This document shows positions 8,381 to 17,571 of a DNA stretch of 64,000 nucleotides, piece after piece (positions within the stretch are counted from its first letter, which is position 1; the number at the start of each line of letters is the position of its first letter). The translations under genes and the position numbers were made by a program. Origin of the DNA: JAYPWI01 sp964629575 (GTDB lineage: Bacteria; Actinomycetota; Acidimicrobiia; Acidimicrobiales; Poriferisodalaceae). The notes under the pieces were generated by a model. The model had not been told where the DNA came from and made no database searches. It worked only from the letters and a program-made list of their open reading frames with translations. The DNA is taken from NCBI GenBank assembly GCA_964629575.1, contig CAZVUM010000017.1:8752-72751 (forward strand), given 5' to 3'.

Positions 8381-8803
8381 GTGAGACGCCTCCAACGCCT
8401 CCTCGCTCTTCGCAAGACGAAGGAAGACGTCGCCGCGCGCGACGTCGCGCAGAAGGCAGGCGACTTCGCGCGCGCCGAAGAGCGGATGAAGGATCTGGTC
8501 GAGCAGCGCACCCAGCCAGTGGCGGACGCCACACGCATGGACGCATTCCGGATGACGGGGGCCTGGACCGCCGACGAGCTCGAAGCCGCGCACGAGGCAA
8601 TGGTGTCCAGCAACACCGATCTCGACCAGGCGCGCGCCGCTCTCGCCAAAGCACGGACCGAACGCAAGGTGCTCCAGGAGCACGTCGATCGAGCGCGAGC
8701 GGGTGCTGCCCTCATCGCGACACGGGTGGCCCAGAGCGCGGCAGACGAACTGGCGCTCACCCGGCGGATGTACGACGACCGCACGCGGGGTGCCGAAGGA
8801 TGA
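8381..8803 (+). CDS. fliJ: FliJ-like flagellar export protein
   Basis: 140 residues, almost wholly charged alpha-helix with two long coiled-coil arms, starting MRRLQRLLALRKTKEDVAARDVAQ. Length, helical character and the N-terminal RLxRLLxLRKxxED pattern fit FliJ, the stalk-like protein that links the FliI ATPase to FlhA in the type III export machine. It opens the long + strand flagellar operon and overlaps the next gene by ATGA. The usual upstream neighbour fliI is absent. FliJ is poorly conserved, so the call rests on length, structure and position as much as on sequence. Confidence 0.7.
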   Translation: MRRLQRLLALRKTKEDVAARDVAQKAGDFARAEERMKDLVEQRTQPVADATRMDAFRMTGAWTADELEAAHEAMVSSNTDLDQARAALAKARTERKVLQEHVDRARAGAALIATRVAQSAADELALTRRMYDDRTRGAEG

Positions 8804-9498
8804 ACGCCCTCGCCCGCATTCACGAGATCCAGTCCCAGGCCCAGGCTCTGCAGAGGGCTGTTGAGCCGGAGAACTTCGGGCACCACCTACAGGCGGCGTC
8901 CGTCGCAGTCCAGCAACCCGAACCGCGGTTCGTCACCGCGAGCACAGCCACGGGTTCGGATCCACTTGTGGAGATGCGGGCGTTCCCCGTGATGAACGGC
9001 GGGACAGGCCAGACCACCGCACCAAACCCCCTGCTGGCCAACCCCCTGCCGGCCAACCCCCTCTCCAGCACGATGGAGATCCCGTCGCAGGTGGAGCTGC
9101 CCGCTCGGGCAGACCGCTGGCTGGGCGAGATCGAGGCCGCAGCGAATCGCCATGGACTACCGCCGAAACTCCTCACCGCCCTGGTCTGGAGCGAGTCGGC
9201 CTTCGTCTCCGACGCCAAATCCCACGCGGGTGCGGTCGGTCTGGCTCAGCTCATGCCGGGCACCGCAGCGATGATGAACCTCGATCCCCACGATCCAATC
9301 CAGAACCTCGAAGGCGGCGCGCGTTACCTGGCGCACCAGCTCGACCGCTTCGAGTCCATCGATCTGGCGCTCGCCGCATACAACGCGGGCCCTGGACGGG
9401 TGGAGCGCGCGGGCGGGATCCCCGACATCACCGAAACCCGCAACTACGTGGCCATCGTCACCCGGCGCTACCACCAACTCGAAGGGATCGACGCGTGA
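8800..9498 (+). CDS. Lytic transglycosylase (SLT domain) of the flagellar operon
   Basis: 232 residues. Residues ~103-230 form a soluble lytic transglycosylase domain with catalytic Glu132 in ALVWSESAF, then GAVGLAQLMPGTA, NLEGGARYL and LALAAYNAGPGRV. The first 100 residues are low complexity and include an NPLLANPLPANPL repeat (residues 76-88). No clear signal peptide is visible, so export may go through the flagellar apparatus. The enzyme would cleave the glycan strand to let the rod pass the wall, the job FlgJ does in enterobacteria. It overlaps fliJ (ATGA) and fliK (GTGA). Confidence 0.88.
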   Translation: MNALARIHEIQSQAQALQRAVEPENFGHHLQAASVAVQQPEPRFVTASTATGSDPLVEMRAFPVMNGGTGQTTAPNPLLANPLPANPLSSTMEIPSQVELPARADRWLGEIEAAANRHGLPPKLLTALVWSESAFVSDAKSHAGAVGLAQLMPGTAAMMNLDPHDPIQNLEGGARYLAHQLDRFESIDLALAAYNAGPGRVERAGGIPDITETRNYVAIVTRRYHQLEGIDA

Positions 9499-10733
9499 TC
9501 GTGTCTCTCGTCCCGCCACCGAGCGCGCCGACGGCACCCGTCGATGCGCCAGAGGCCCAGGCCGAATTCGCCGCGACTCTGGCCGAGACCAGCACACCGG
9601 CAGCCACCGCTGCGGCGACCGAATCGTCGGACACCGTCACGATGCCGCCGAGCCTCACCGACACCTCGGCACCGAGCCTCATCGCCTGGCTCGCTCAGAT
9701 TTCCCACACCTCGGCCGAGGTCGCAGCGGAGACCCCGACCGATGCAACGCCTCAAGACGGGCCGGTCGCGCCCGGCCCTACTCCTCCGGCGTCGGGCGCA
9801 TCGACATCCCTGTCAGTCCTGGCCGCAGCCGGACTCACCCCAACAGGTGGCACATCGACCGAACCGGCAGCCGCGGTCGATCCGGCCGACGCTTCGTCGG
9901 CGGCGACCTCACGGTCGGCTGCACCGCCAGCGCCAATCGCGCCCGGTTCGACCGGCACGCCGACCGCCGCAGCCGAGAACCCACTCCCATCGACGCAGCC
10001 CGTTCCGGGCGAGCTCGGCGGGGTCGACCCGGCTACTCAGACCGGCAACGCCGACGGGACCACCGGCAATGCGCCCGCTCCGCTCCCCGAGGACCAGCCC
10101 CAACAGGGTGCCGGGATGAACCCGAAGACCGACACAGCGGCTCCCGTCCCTACAACGGACAGCTCGCCGGTCTCGCCGGCGGGTCGGTCCGAGGGCTCAA
10201 CCCTTGGGGGCACAGACGATCAGAATGCAGGCCCATCCCCCGACAGCGCTGATCTCGCCGAGTCCACCGAAACCGCCGAGGTTGCCGACGGCATCGACCA
10301 GCTCGAGACCCTCGATCTCCGCGAGCCAGTGGCCAATGGCCCGGTCACGCGAGCCGCAACCGCCCAGGCACCCGCCCCGACATCACGACCGGTGATCGAG
10401 TCGGCGACTCTTCAGCGAGTCGAAGCCGCCCTCGAACAGCTCGAGAACGCACCGCCTCCCCGCACCCTCGTCCTCGACGTCGGCGATACCGGGGGCCTCC
10501 GCATCCGGCTCAGCTCCACCGCTGACGGGGTGCAGGTGGACGTTCAGTCCGACCGCGGCCAGCGAGATGCGGCCTGGGAACAGGATCTCCGCCGCTCGCT
10601 GGCCGAGCGCGGTTTCGACCTCGACGGTCGTCGTGACCAGGGCCACACCGACCCCTTCCTCGACACGGGCGACAGCACGACGGCCGGCAACACGATTCGT
10701 ACCCGACCCGCCGACACAGCCGTTCGGCTCTGA
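9495..10733 (+). CDS. fliK: FliK-like hook-length control protein
   Basis: 412 residues. The first ~290 are Pro/Ala/Thr/Ser-rich and disordered, as in FliK rulers. The C-terminal ~110 residues form the folded part with VLDVGDTGGLRIRLSSTADGVQVDVQSDRG, resembling the FliK substrate-specificity switch domain. FliK is secreted during hook assembly, measures hook length and makes FlhB switch from hook to filament substrates. Its position between the transglycosylase and flgD/flgE is standard. Sequence identity to the family is weak outside the C-terminal domain. Start is a GTG overlapping the previous stop. Confidence 0.8.
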   Translation: MIVSLVPPPSAPTAPVDAPEAQAEFAATLAETSTPAATAAATESSDTVTMPPSLTDTSAPSLIAWLAQISHTSAEVAAETPTDATPQDGPVAPGPTPPASGASTSLSVLAAAGLTPTGGTSTEPAAAVDPADASSAATSRSAAPPAPIAPGSTGTPTAAAENPLPSTQPVPGELGGVDPATQTGNADGTTGNAPAPLPEDQPQQGAGMNPKTDTAAPVPTTDSSPVSPAGRSEGSTLGGTDDQNAGPSPDSADLAESTETAEVADGIDQLETLDLREPVANGPVTRAATAQAPAPTSRPVIESATLQRVEAALEQLENAPPPRTLVLDVGDTGGLRIRLSSTADGVQVDVQSDRGQRDAAWEQDLRRSLAERGFDLDGRRDQGHTDPFLDTGDSTTAGNTIRTRPADTAVRL

Positions 10734-10748
10734 GAGCAGCAGGACCCA

Positions 10749-11171
10749 ATGATCACCTCGATCGCCACCGAACTCACCAACGAAGGTGCCGCCAGCCAGA
10801 CCGGCTTGGGCGAACTCGGAAGCGAGACGTTTCTCAGGCTCCTCGTCGCTCAACTCCAGAACCAGAACCCCCTGGAGCCGATGGACGGCAGCCAGATGCT
10901 CCAGCAGACAGCCCAGTTCGCGAACGTCGAGGCCATGCAACGACTCACCGACCTTCAGGGTCGCGTGCTCGGCGTGCAGAACTTCGCCGCCAGCTCGTCG
11001 CTCATCGGCAAGCTCGTCACGGCGTTCGTCCCCGGCGATGGTGACGTCACCGGAATCGTCGATGCCGTTACAGCCGGAGAAAGCGGCGCTGTGCTGCGCA
11101 TCGACGGTCGAGAGGTGAGTCTCGACAACGTCATCCGCGTCGACGATCCCCCCGAGACCTTCTCGGCATGA
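10749..11171 (+). CDS. flgD: FlgD hook-capping protein
   Basis: 140 residues. The N-terminal signature of FlgD is clear: LGSETFLRLLVAQLQNQNPLEPMDGSQMLQQTAQFANVEAMQRL. The C-terminal part (GKLVTAFVPGDGDVTGIVDAV) is a short beta domain, so this is a compact FlgD lacking the longer Tudor/FnIII-like modules of enteric proteins. It forms the scaffold at the tip of the growing hook and is removed when the hook is finished. It sits directly before flgE, with a 70-base gap. Confidence 0.93.
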   Translation: MITSIATELTNEGAASQTGLGELGSETFLRLLVAQLQNQNPLEPMDGSQMLQQTAQFANVEAMQRLTDLQGRVLGVQNFAASSSLIGKLVTAFVPGDGDVTGIVDAVTAGESGAVLRIDGREVSLDNVIRVDDPPETFSA

Positions 11172-11241
11172 TTCCCCCGACCCCAGATCTGTCCGTCAAC
11201 CGCGGCTTTGGCCGCACCGTCCCCCTTGAGGTGAAAAAGCC

Positions 11242-12468
11242 ATGATGCGTTCGATGTTTGCTGGTGTGTCCGGTCTCCGGAACCACCAGACCATGATGGA
11301 CGTGGTGGGTAACAACATCGCCAACGTGAACACGACCGGCTTCAAAGCGAGCCAGGTCACGTTCTCCGAAGCGATCAACCAGACCCTGTCCGGCGCATCG
11401 GGTTCCACCGCGACCCGTGCCGGCATCAACCCGACCCAGATCGGTCTGGGCGCCAACCTGGGCTCGATCGACCGGGTGTTCACTCAGGGAGCCAGCCAGG
11501 TCACAGGCCGGACAACCGACCTCGCAATCCAGGGCGATGGCTTCTTCATCGTCGAGGCCGATGGCGAGCGGTCCTACACCCGCTCTGGCGTCTTCAACTT
11601 CGACGACGCAGGCAACCTGACCGCCAACGGCGGGCACAAGGTGCAGGGCTGGTTGCCCGACGCCACCGGAACCATCGACAGCAACCGCCCGGTCGCCGAC
11701 ATCGTGCTTCCGACCGGCCAGCTGGTCGACCCCGAAGCCACGACCACCGTCGACATCGGCGGCAACCTGAGTGCGGACCTCTTGGTCGGCGACACATTGC
11801 AGTCGTCGATCACCATCTACGACAGCCTCGGTGCATCACACGAAGCTCAGTTCGTGTTCACCAAGACGGGCGTCAACGCGTGGTCGGTCGCAGGCACCGT
11901 TGACGGCAACGCCCTCACCATCGGCACGCCAACGGTGACCTTCGACGGCACGGGTGCCCTCACATCGGCCACCACGACCTCGGCCACCGGCTACACACCT
12001 CCGGGAGCGAACCCGCTGGTGATGACCCTCGACTTCGCCTCGGGTTCCAACCTGGCCCAGTTCGGCGGGCAGTCGAACATGGAAGCCCGCTTCGCGGACG
12101 GCGCCGCCATCGGCTCGCTCATCGGCTACACGATCGGCGAAGGCGGCACCATCGAAGGTCAGTTCTCCAACGGCAAGACCCGCGACCTGGCCCGCATCGC
12201 CACCGTGGCCTTCGCCAACAACGGCGGCCTGCTCCAGACAGGCGACGGCAACTTCCGCTCGACCAGCCAGAGCGGTCCGCCGCTGGTGGGCGAGCCCGGA
12301 ACATCGGGTCGCGGCCTGCTCGCCGCCGGCACGCTCGAGATGTCGAACGTGGACCTGGCCAGAGAGTTCACCAACCTGATCATCGCCCAGAGGGGCTTCC
12401 AGGCGAACAGCCGGGTGATCACCACGAGCGACGAGCTCCTCGCCGACCTGGTCAACCTGAAGCGCTAG
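11242..12468 (+). CDS. flgE: FlgE flagellar hook protein
   Basis: 408 residues. It starts MMRSMFAGVSGLRNHQTMMDVVGNNIANVNTTGFK, the canonical rod/hook N-terminus, and ends with LEMSNVDLAREFTNLIIAQRGFQANSRVITTSDELLADLVNLKR, the matching C-terminal helix. The middle DLAIQGDGFFIVE block and the FlgE-type insert (TTVDIGGNLSADLLVGDTLQSSITIYDSLG) separate it from FlgG and FlgF. A GAGGTG ribosome site lies upstream of ATGATG. It is the only hook/rod-type protein in the + operon; no flgF or flgG is seen. Confidence 0.95.
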   Translation: MMRSMFAGVSGLRNHQTMMDVVGNNIANVNTTGFKASQVTFSEAINQTLSGASGSTATRAGINPTQIGLGANLGSIDRVFTQGASQVTGRTTDLAIQGDGFFIVEADGERSYTRSGVFNFDDAGNLTANGGHKVQGWLPDATGTIDSNRPVADIVLPTGQLVDPEATTTVDIGGNLSADLLVGDTLQSSITIYDSLGASHEAQFVFTKTGVNAWSVAGTVDGNALTIGTPTVTFDGTGALTSATTTSATGYTPPGANPLVMTLDFASGSNLAQFGGQSNMEARFADGAAIGSLIGYTIGEGGTIEGQFSNGKTRDLARIATVAFANNGGLLQTGDGNFRSTSQSGPPLVGEPGTSGRGLLAAGTLEMSNVDLAREFTNLIIAQRGFQANSRVITTSDELLADLVNLKR

Positions 12469-12523
12469 AGGTAGCTGAACCACCCGGGACCAGCCACTAC
12501 AGGCCTGAAGCCGGCCCAGCGCG

Positions 12524-12542
12524 GGTGGGTACGGCACCCACC
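12524..12542 (+). terminator. Hairpin between flgE and flbD
   Basis: A 7-bp stem GGTGGGT / ACCCACC closes a 5-base loop 55 bases after the flgE stop. There is no T-run, so it is at most a weak or factor-dependent terminator, or simply mRNA structure splitting the flgD-flgE segment from flbD-motAB. Confidence 0.3.
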
Positions 12543-12676
12543 ACGGTGAACGGCGTCCGAACGGACCAAACCAACCTGTATGTGCCAGTACAACGCTTAT
12601 CCGGGGTTTCTCATGGCCGATGGATCACTGGGCACGGGAAGTTGTCCGTTCGGCTGTATCACATGGAGGTGATCGC

Positions 12677-12931
12677 GTGATTCTCGTCCACCGCTTGCGC
12701 GGGGAACCGATGTTCTTGAACGCGGATCTGATCGAGTTCATCGAGTCGACCCCCGACACGGTCATCACGCTCGCCGACGGCCGCAAACTGGTGGTCTCGG
12801 ACACCCCCGAAGAGATCATCGAGCGGGCGACCATGTTCCGTGCTTCGGTGATCGTGGCGTCCGACGAGTTGCGTGATTCGCAGCACCTGGCACCCACCCT
12901 CACCCTCCTGCCGGGGACGAACGAGCAGTAG
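12677..12931 (+). CDS. flbD: FlbD-like flagellar protein
   Basis: 84 residues starting VILVHRLRGEPMFLNADLIEFIESTPDTVITLADGRKLVV, the conserved short FlbD family (not the Caulobacter regulator of that name). I start at the GTG because a strong GGAGGTGATCG site precedes it at 12665-12675 and homologues begin exactly at this I-x-V/L-x-RLxG segment. The longer frame upstream would add unrelated residues. The family sits beside motA in many Gram-positive and spirochaete clusters; its exact role is unsettled. The ribosome-site segment ACATGGAGGTG also occurs before fliC1. Confidence 0.88.
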   Translation: MILVHRLRGEPMFLNADLIEFIESTPDTVITLADGRKLVVSDTPEEIIERATMFRASVIVASDELRDSQHLAPTLTLLPGTNEQ

Positions 12932-12937
12932 TTCGCC

Positions 12938-13726
12938 GTGGATCCTCTTTCGCTCATCGGGCTCGGTCTGGTCTTTCTGGCCATCATTGGCTCGACGATC
13001 ATGGACGGCAACAGCTTCGGACCGTTGATCGGTCCCAGCTCCGTTGTCCTCGTGCTCTTCGGCACCATCGGCGCCACGCTCGCGGCGTACCGGATGGAAG
13101 ACGCCAAGCGTCTGCCGAAGGGCTTCATCGTCGCGTTCACCGCCTCCCCACCGGAGCCCGACGCCCTGGTCACCCAGATGATGGAGTTCTCAGAGGCCGC
13201 CCGTCGTGAAGGCCTCCTGGCGCTCGAGGCGAAGATGGAGGAGCTCGAGGACCCCTTCCTCAAGGCGGGGCTCACCATGGTGGTGGACGGCGTCGAAGGC
13301 GACGAGGTCCGCGAGGTGATGGAAACCGAGATCACCGCGATGGAGAGCCGCCACGAAGGTCTCATCGGGTTGTTCAAGAAGCTCGTGGAGTACGCGCCCA
13401 CACTCGGGATGATCGGAACCGTCATCGGCCTGATCAACATTCTCGGCAACCTGTCCGACCCCGAGGCTCTCGGTACCGGTATGGCTCTGGCCCTGCTGAC
13501 GACCTTGTACGGGGTGTTCTTCGCCAACATCATCTTCGCCCCGGTCGCCGGCAAGCTCGAGAAACTCAACGCCATTGAGGTCGCGGCTCGGGAGCTCACC
13601 GTCGAGGGTGTGCTGGCGATCCGAGAAGGTGCGAGCCCTCGCAACCTCGTCGAACGGCTCGAGGCGCGACTCGAACCCGAACTGCGGGTCGGGTTCAAGA
13701 GCCGCGCGGGTGACGAGGCGGCCTGA
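12938..13726 (+). CDS. motA: MotA flagellar stator subunit
   Basis: 262 residues with four hydrophobic segments (about 2-20, 30-48, 150-170 and 182-202). The large cytoplasmic loop contains the EAARREGLLALE motif of MotA/PomA, and the PTLGMIGTVIGLI segment holds the conserved proline of the stator channel. MotA and MotB form the ion-driven 5:2 stator that turns the rotor through FliG. Start is GTG; the stop overlaps motB by one base (TGATG). Confidence 0.95.
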   Translation: MDPLSLIGLGLVFLAIIGSTIMDGNSFGPLIGPSSVVLVLFGTIGATLAAYRMEDAKRLPKGFIVAFTASPPEPDALVTQMMEFSEAARREGLLALEAKMEELEDPFLKAGLTMVVDGVEGDEVREVMETEITAMESRHEGLIGLFKKLVEYAPTLGMIGTVIGLINILGNLSDPEALGTGMALALLTTLYGVFFANIIFAPVAGKLEKLNAIEVAARELTVEGVLAIREGASPRNLVERLEARLEPELRVGFKSRAGDEAA

Positions 13727-14715
13727 TGGCTCGCCAGAAGAAGCAGAAGCAAGAGGACGGCGGGCCGGGCTTCCTGACCACTTACGCCGACATCGTGACG
13801 CTGCTCATGGCGTTCTTCGTGCTCCTGTTTGCCATCTCCTCCATCGACCAAGTCAAGTTCCTGAGCCTGCTCAAAGGCCTCGAAGAGGACTTCGGCAACA
13901 CCGCGTACGACGACCTCATCATCGACGGCGGCAGCGGAATCGTCGGCGCCGCCAACCAGCCATCCGGCTCGCCCATCCCGGTCCCCGGTGGCACGCTGAC
14001 CGCGCAACCACTCGAAGCCGTCCACGAGCTCGCCGTTCTCGCGAGCCACGTCGACGCCACCGAGGAAGACCCCACCCCCAACGGCCGCGAAGACGACGGT
14101 CAGAACGTCGGGAAGTACCTCGACCAAGAGCAACTGCTCGAAGTCGCCTCGCGTCTGCAGCAGGTCGCCATCGAACGTTCGATCACCGGAGCGATGCAGC
14201 TCGGATTCAACGAGCGCGGTCTCGTGATCGTGCTGTCCACCGACGATGTGTTGTTCGCCAGCGGCAGCGCCGAACTGCGCACCGACATCTCGGACCCGAT
14301 CCTCGGACCGATCGCGGAAGAGCTCGCGGCCTTCGACAACGACATCTACATCGAAGGACACACAGACGACGTGCCCCTCGATCGAGACGGTTACAGCAAC
14401 TGGGACCTCTCCGCCGACCGCGCCCTCGCTGTTCTCGACTACTTCGAGCTCGGCAAGGGCATCGCACCCCAGCGGATGGTCGCGTCGGGCTTCGGCGAGT
14501 ACCGGCCCATCTCCCAGGGCGCCTCGCCACAGGCCAGACAGCAGAACCGGCGCGTCGAGCTCGTCATCGGGTTCGAGGCAACACCTGCCGGACCGCTGCA
14601 GCCCATCGACGACATTCCCAGCACCGGCATTCCCAGCACCGGCCAACCACCCGGCCTGGCATTCGAGGACGGCTCCACCCTCCCGCTGCCGGTTCCGGTC
14701 AACCAGATCTCTTAG
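13726..14715 (+). CDS. motB: MotB flagellar stator subunit
   Basis: 329 residues. One membrane helix near the N-terminus carries the ion-binding Asp22 in GFLTTYADIVTLLMAFFVLLFA (equivalent to Asp32 in E. coli). Residues ~165-300 form an OmpA/MotB peptidoglycan-binding domain with IEGHTDDVPL, NWDLSADRALAVLDYF and NRRVELVI. The C-terminal tail has a short IPSTGIPSTG repeat. Whether the ion is H+ or Na+ is not certain from sequence alone. Confidence 0.95.
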   Translation: MARQKKQKQEDGGPGFLTTYADIVTLLMAFFVLLFAISSIDQVKFLSLLKGLEEDFGNTAYDDLIIDGGSGIVGAANQPSGSPIPVPGGTLTAQPLEAVHELAVLASHVDATEEDPTPNGREDDGQNVGKYLDQEQLLEVASRLQQVAIERSITGAMQLGFNERGLVIVLSTDDVLFASGSAELRTDISDPILGPIAEELAAFDNDIYIEGHTDDVPLDRDGYSNWDLSADRALAVLDYFELGKGIAPQRMVASGFGEYRPISQGASPQARQQNRRVELVIGFEATPAGPLQPIDDIPSTGIPSTGQPPGLAFEDGSTLPLPVPVNQIS

Positions 14716-14739
14716 GCATCACGAGGCATCGGATTCACC

Positions 14740-15243
14740 ATGGCTGACGACGACGAGAAGAAGGAAAAAGGCGACAAGGAGAAGGGCGGTGGCGGCAAGA
14801 TCAAGATCATCGGCATCATCGTCGCCACGCTCGCGGTCGGATACTTCCTCTTCGGCCGTGGCGGCGCAGCCGAGGCCGGCCCGCCGCCCACCACGATCCC
14901 GCTGAGCGAGGAGCCCGAAGGGGCGATCGTGACAGCGGGAACCCTCACGGTGAACCTCGCCGACGAATCGCCGCGCTACGCCAAGGTCGGTGTCGCGCTC
15001 GTACTCGTGGAAGGTGCCGACCCTCTACTCGTCGAAGGTCAACTCCCCCTGATCCTCGACGCGGTGCTGTCCGAGGTGAGCGCCATGTCCGCCGACGAGC
15101 TGCTCAGCTCCTCGGGGTTCGACACGCTCCGCAACTCCATCGGCGACGCCGCCGTGAACATCTACAACGATGTCCCCGAAGACGGCACCCCCGAAGTGCG
15201 GGTCGTGAAACGGGTCGTGCTCACCGAGCTCTTGGTGCAGTAG
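14740..15243 (+). CDS. fliL: FliL basal body-associated protein
   Basis: 167 residues: a Lys/Glu-rich cytoplasmic tail (MADDDEKKEKGDKEKGGGG), one membrane helix (KIIGIIVATLAVGYFLF), then a periplasmic-side domain with TLTVNLADESPRYAKVGVALVL, matching FliL. FliL rings surround and support the stator units. It lies between motB and fliM, its common place. Confidence 0.92.
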   Translation: MADDDEKKEKGDKEKGGGGKIKIIGIIVATLAVGYFLFGRGGAAEAGPPPTTIPLSEEPEGAIVTAGTLTVNLADESPRYAKVGVALVLVEGADPLLVEGQLPLILDAVLSEVSAMSADELLSSSGFDTLRNSIGDAAVNIYNDVPEDGTPEVRVVKRVVLTELLVQ

Positions 15244-15284
15244 AGGCTGTTAAGCATCGGTGCTGGCGGCCGACCGGTTCGGGG

Positions 15285-16253
15285 ATGGACACCGCCGCGA
15301 CTCCGCGCCTTCGACAGTCAGATGTCGATGGGCTCCTCGCCGACCTCGGCGCGGCGCGTCCCGCATCCAGTCCCCCCGTCGAACCCTTCGACTTCCGGCG
15401 CCCGGACAAGTTCAGCCGCGAACACGTGCGCAGCCTCCGGACCGCTCACGAGTTGTTCGCCCGCGACCTCGGCCGCGCCCTCAGCCAACGGCTTCGATGC
15501 GTCGTGAGCCTCGAAACCCTGTCCGTCGAGCAGATCACCTACGAGGACTACATCCGCTCGCTGCCGGATCCCTCGCTCCTGGCCATCATCGGCATGAGCC
15601 CTCTGCCGGGCCCCGCGGTCCTCGAGATGAGCGTGCAGCTGGGGCGCTCCTTCATCGACCGCCTCCTCGGCGGTGCGGGAGCGCCGGCCAACATGCGGCG
15701 CCCCACCACCGTCGAGGCCACCCTCCTCCAGGAGCTGATGGAGGATGCGATCGCACCCCTCACCGATGCGATGTCGCCATTCCAGGCCGTCGAACCCGAG
15801 CTGCGAACCATCGAGTTCAGCCCGCAGTTCGTCCAGATCGTCGCCCCGACCGACATGGTGCTGTTGCTGACCTACCAGATGTCGATGACCACTGATTCGA
15901 AGGTCGATGGCTCCTTCAGCGTCTGCTACCCGTTCCCGACGCTCGAACCCACCATGGGCAACCTCGAACGGAAGCTCTGGGACGACCCCACCCAGGGCGC
16001 CAGCCAAGCGGACACCTCCCGACCCTTCACCGGAGTCGTCCCCGAACTCACGACGCCCGTGTCCGTTCGGCTCACAGATTCGCTGATGCCCGCTGCAGAC
16101 CTCGTGTCCCTGCAGCCGGGCAGCATTCTCCGGCTCGCCCACCGAGTGGACGAGCCGGCCATCGTCGAGGTGGGCGATGCCCCCGTCCTGCGCGGACACG
16201 TCGGTCACCGCGGCCGGCGCTTCGTCGTACAGATCGTCGACTGGAAGTCATGA
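15285..16253 (+). CDS. fliM: FliM motor switch protein
   Basis: 322 residues. The N-terminal RLRQSDVDGLLADLG is the CheY-P docking peptide (LSQxEIDxLL type). The middle domain has the FliM signature (NYLRSL-like EDYIRSLPDPSLLAIIGMSPLPG and LEMSVQLGRSFIDRLLGG), and the C-terminus (MPAADLVSLQPGSILRLAHRVDEP) is the SpoA domain that pairs with FliN. It receives CheY-P and reverses the motor. The stop overlaps fliN by ATGA. Confidence 0.95.
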   Translation: MDTAATPRLRQSDVDGLLADLGAARPASSPPVEPFDFRRPDKFSREHVRSLRTAHELFARDLGRALSQRLRCVVSLETLSVEQITYEDYIRSLPDPSLLAIIGMSPLPGPAVLEMSVQLGRSFIDRLLGGAGAPANMRRPTTVEATLLQELMEDAIAPLTDAMSPFQAVEPELRTIEFSPQFVQIVAPTDMVLLLTYQMSMTTDSKVDGSFSVCYPFPTLEPTMGNLERKLWDDPTQGASQADTSRPFTGVVPELTTPVSVRLTDSLMPAADLVSLQPGSILRLAHRVDEPAIVEVGDAPVLRGHVGHRGRRFVVQIVDWKS

Positions 16254-17080
16254 GTTCTCCCTCCTCTCCCCTCGACAACGCTCTCGTCCTCGCCATCGAG
16301 GCCATCGAGCGCGTCCTGCAGATCGAGGCGCCCGACATCCGGCTCGTCGCCGCCGAGGTCACCCCCGCGGCCGGCCCTGCACACACCTTCACCGTCAGCG
16401 GTGTGGGAGGCGGTCTCCTCTGCGTCGGTAGTGGCGGCAGCGACGCCCTCGACGAACTCATCTCGAACAAGGCAATCGATATCGGTGTGGCAGTCGGAAG
16501 CGACTGGGGCGCCGCGCTCGACGAGCAGCTGACCATCACCACCAGCGGCGAGGCTCCCCAGGATGTTCCGGGGCTCAGCACCGCAGTCGCGGCACAGCTC
16601 GAAGGACTCGACGAACCGGCAACCCTGTGGGTCGCCGTCGACGAAAACCTCGGATCCACTATCGGAGACAGTGTGCAGGACCGTCTCGACGACCTCGAAC
16701 CGGCCCCAGCGAATCCCGAACCGGTCACGGATCCGGCAGCAGCCACCCCGCCGCGCTCGGGCGAACCGGTCGAAGTTCTCGACGCCGAATTCCCTCAAAT
16801 GGGAGGCGCTGCAGCCAAAGGCGCAGCACACGACCTCTCGCTGCTGAGCGACGTGCAGCTCGCGATCACCGTGGAGTTGGGACGCACCACCATGCGCGTC
16901 CGCGACCTCCTCGAGCTCGGCGCCGGCAGCGTGGTCGAGCTCGATCGCAGCGCAGGAACACCCGTCGATGTGCTCGTCAACGGCACGATCGTCGCCCGCG
17001 GCGAGGTCGTCGTGGTCGATGACGAGCTCGGCGTGCGCGTCACCGAGGTGATCAAGAACGACGCCGGAGTCCCGACATGA
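16250..17080 (+). CDS. fliN: FliN motor switch protein with long N-terminal region
   Basis: 276 residues. The last ~80 (DLSLLSDVQLAITVELGRTTMRVRDLLELGAGSVVELDRSAGTPVDVLVNGTIVARGEVVVVDDELGVRVTEV in outline) are the SpoA domain of FliN, the C-ring component. The first ~150 residues form a separate alpha/beta region joined by a Pro/Ala/Glu linker. In Gram-positive FliY such a region is a CheC-like phosphatase domain; here I do not see a convincing E-x-x-N phosphatase motif, so phosphatase activity is doubtful. Confidence 0.9.
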   Translation: MSSPSSPLDNALVLAIEAIERVLQIEAPDIRLVAAEVTPAAGPAHTFTVSGVGGGLLCVGSGGSDALDELISNKAIDIGVAVGSDWGAALDEQLTITTSGEAPQDVPGLSTAVAAQLEGLDEPATLWVAVDENLGSTIGDSVQDRLDDLEPAPANPEPVTDPAAATPPRSGEPVEVLDAEFPQMGGAAAKGAAHDLSLLSDVQLAITVELGRTTMRVRDLLELGAGSVVELDRSAGTPVDVLVNGTIVARGEVVVVDDELGVRVTEVIKNDAGVPT

Positions 17081-17112
17081 GCCGGTCCAGCCCGGCCGAG
17101 GGCTGATCGATC

Positions 17113-17571
17113 ATGGGGGACACGTTTTCGATCTCGGTGCTACTACGGCTGATCATCAGCTTGGCAATCCTTCTCGGCGGGCTCTACGGCCTGAAGGCCT
17201 GGAACAGGCGACCCGGAGGTCCGGCCAAGCGAGGCTCCATCGACGTCGTCGCGCGCGCATCGCTCGGGCGAAGCTCGGCCGTCCACATCGTGGACGTCGG
17301 TGATCGCCGATTTCTCCTCGGCACGGGCGAACACCAGGTCAACCTGCTCACCGAGCTCGAACGCCCGCCCGACGACGTCATCGACGCCACAGCCGAAGCT
17401 CGCGCCCCGGGAGGCGCAGGCGACGACGCTCCCCTCCCACTCGACGACCCCAACGGATCGGGCGTCGTCACTCGAACACGGCCACGGATCGGCCTGATGG
17501 ACTGGCTGCGACGGATCACCATCCGTACCCCGCAGCGCGTCAGGGTGATCCGGGGCGATGCGACGAACTGA
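17113..17571 (+). CDS. fliO: FliO export-gate assembly protein
   Basis: 152 residues with one N-terminal membrane helix (SVLLRLIISLAILLGGLYGLKAW), then the small cytoplasmic domain typical of FliO (IDVVARASLGRSSAVHIVDVGDRRFLLGTGEHQVNLLTEL). FliO helps FliP assemble. The gene overlaps fliP by 14 bases and is followed by the usual P-Q-R order, which supports the call despite weak conservation. Confidence 0.88.
   Translation: MGDTFSISVLLRLIISLAILLGGLYGLKAWNRRPGGPAKRGSIDVVARASLGRSSAVHIVDVGDRRFLLGTGEHQVNLLTELERPPDDVIDATAEARAPGGAGDDAPLPLDDPNGSGVVTRTRPRIGLMDWLRRITIRTPQRVRVIRGDATN

Noticed and set aside
12625..14646. Long antisense open frame across flbD, motA and motB
   Set aside because: A product of high GC and third-position bias; the + strand genes are clear and the antisense product matches nothing. 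The same applies to the long frames opposite flhA (20712-22664) and the Amt-MCP start (5527-7332).
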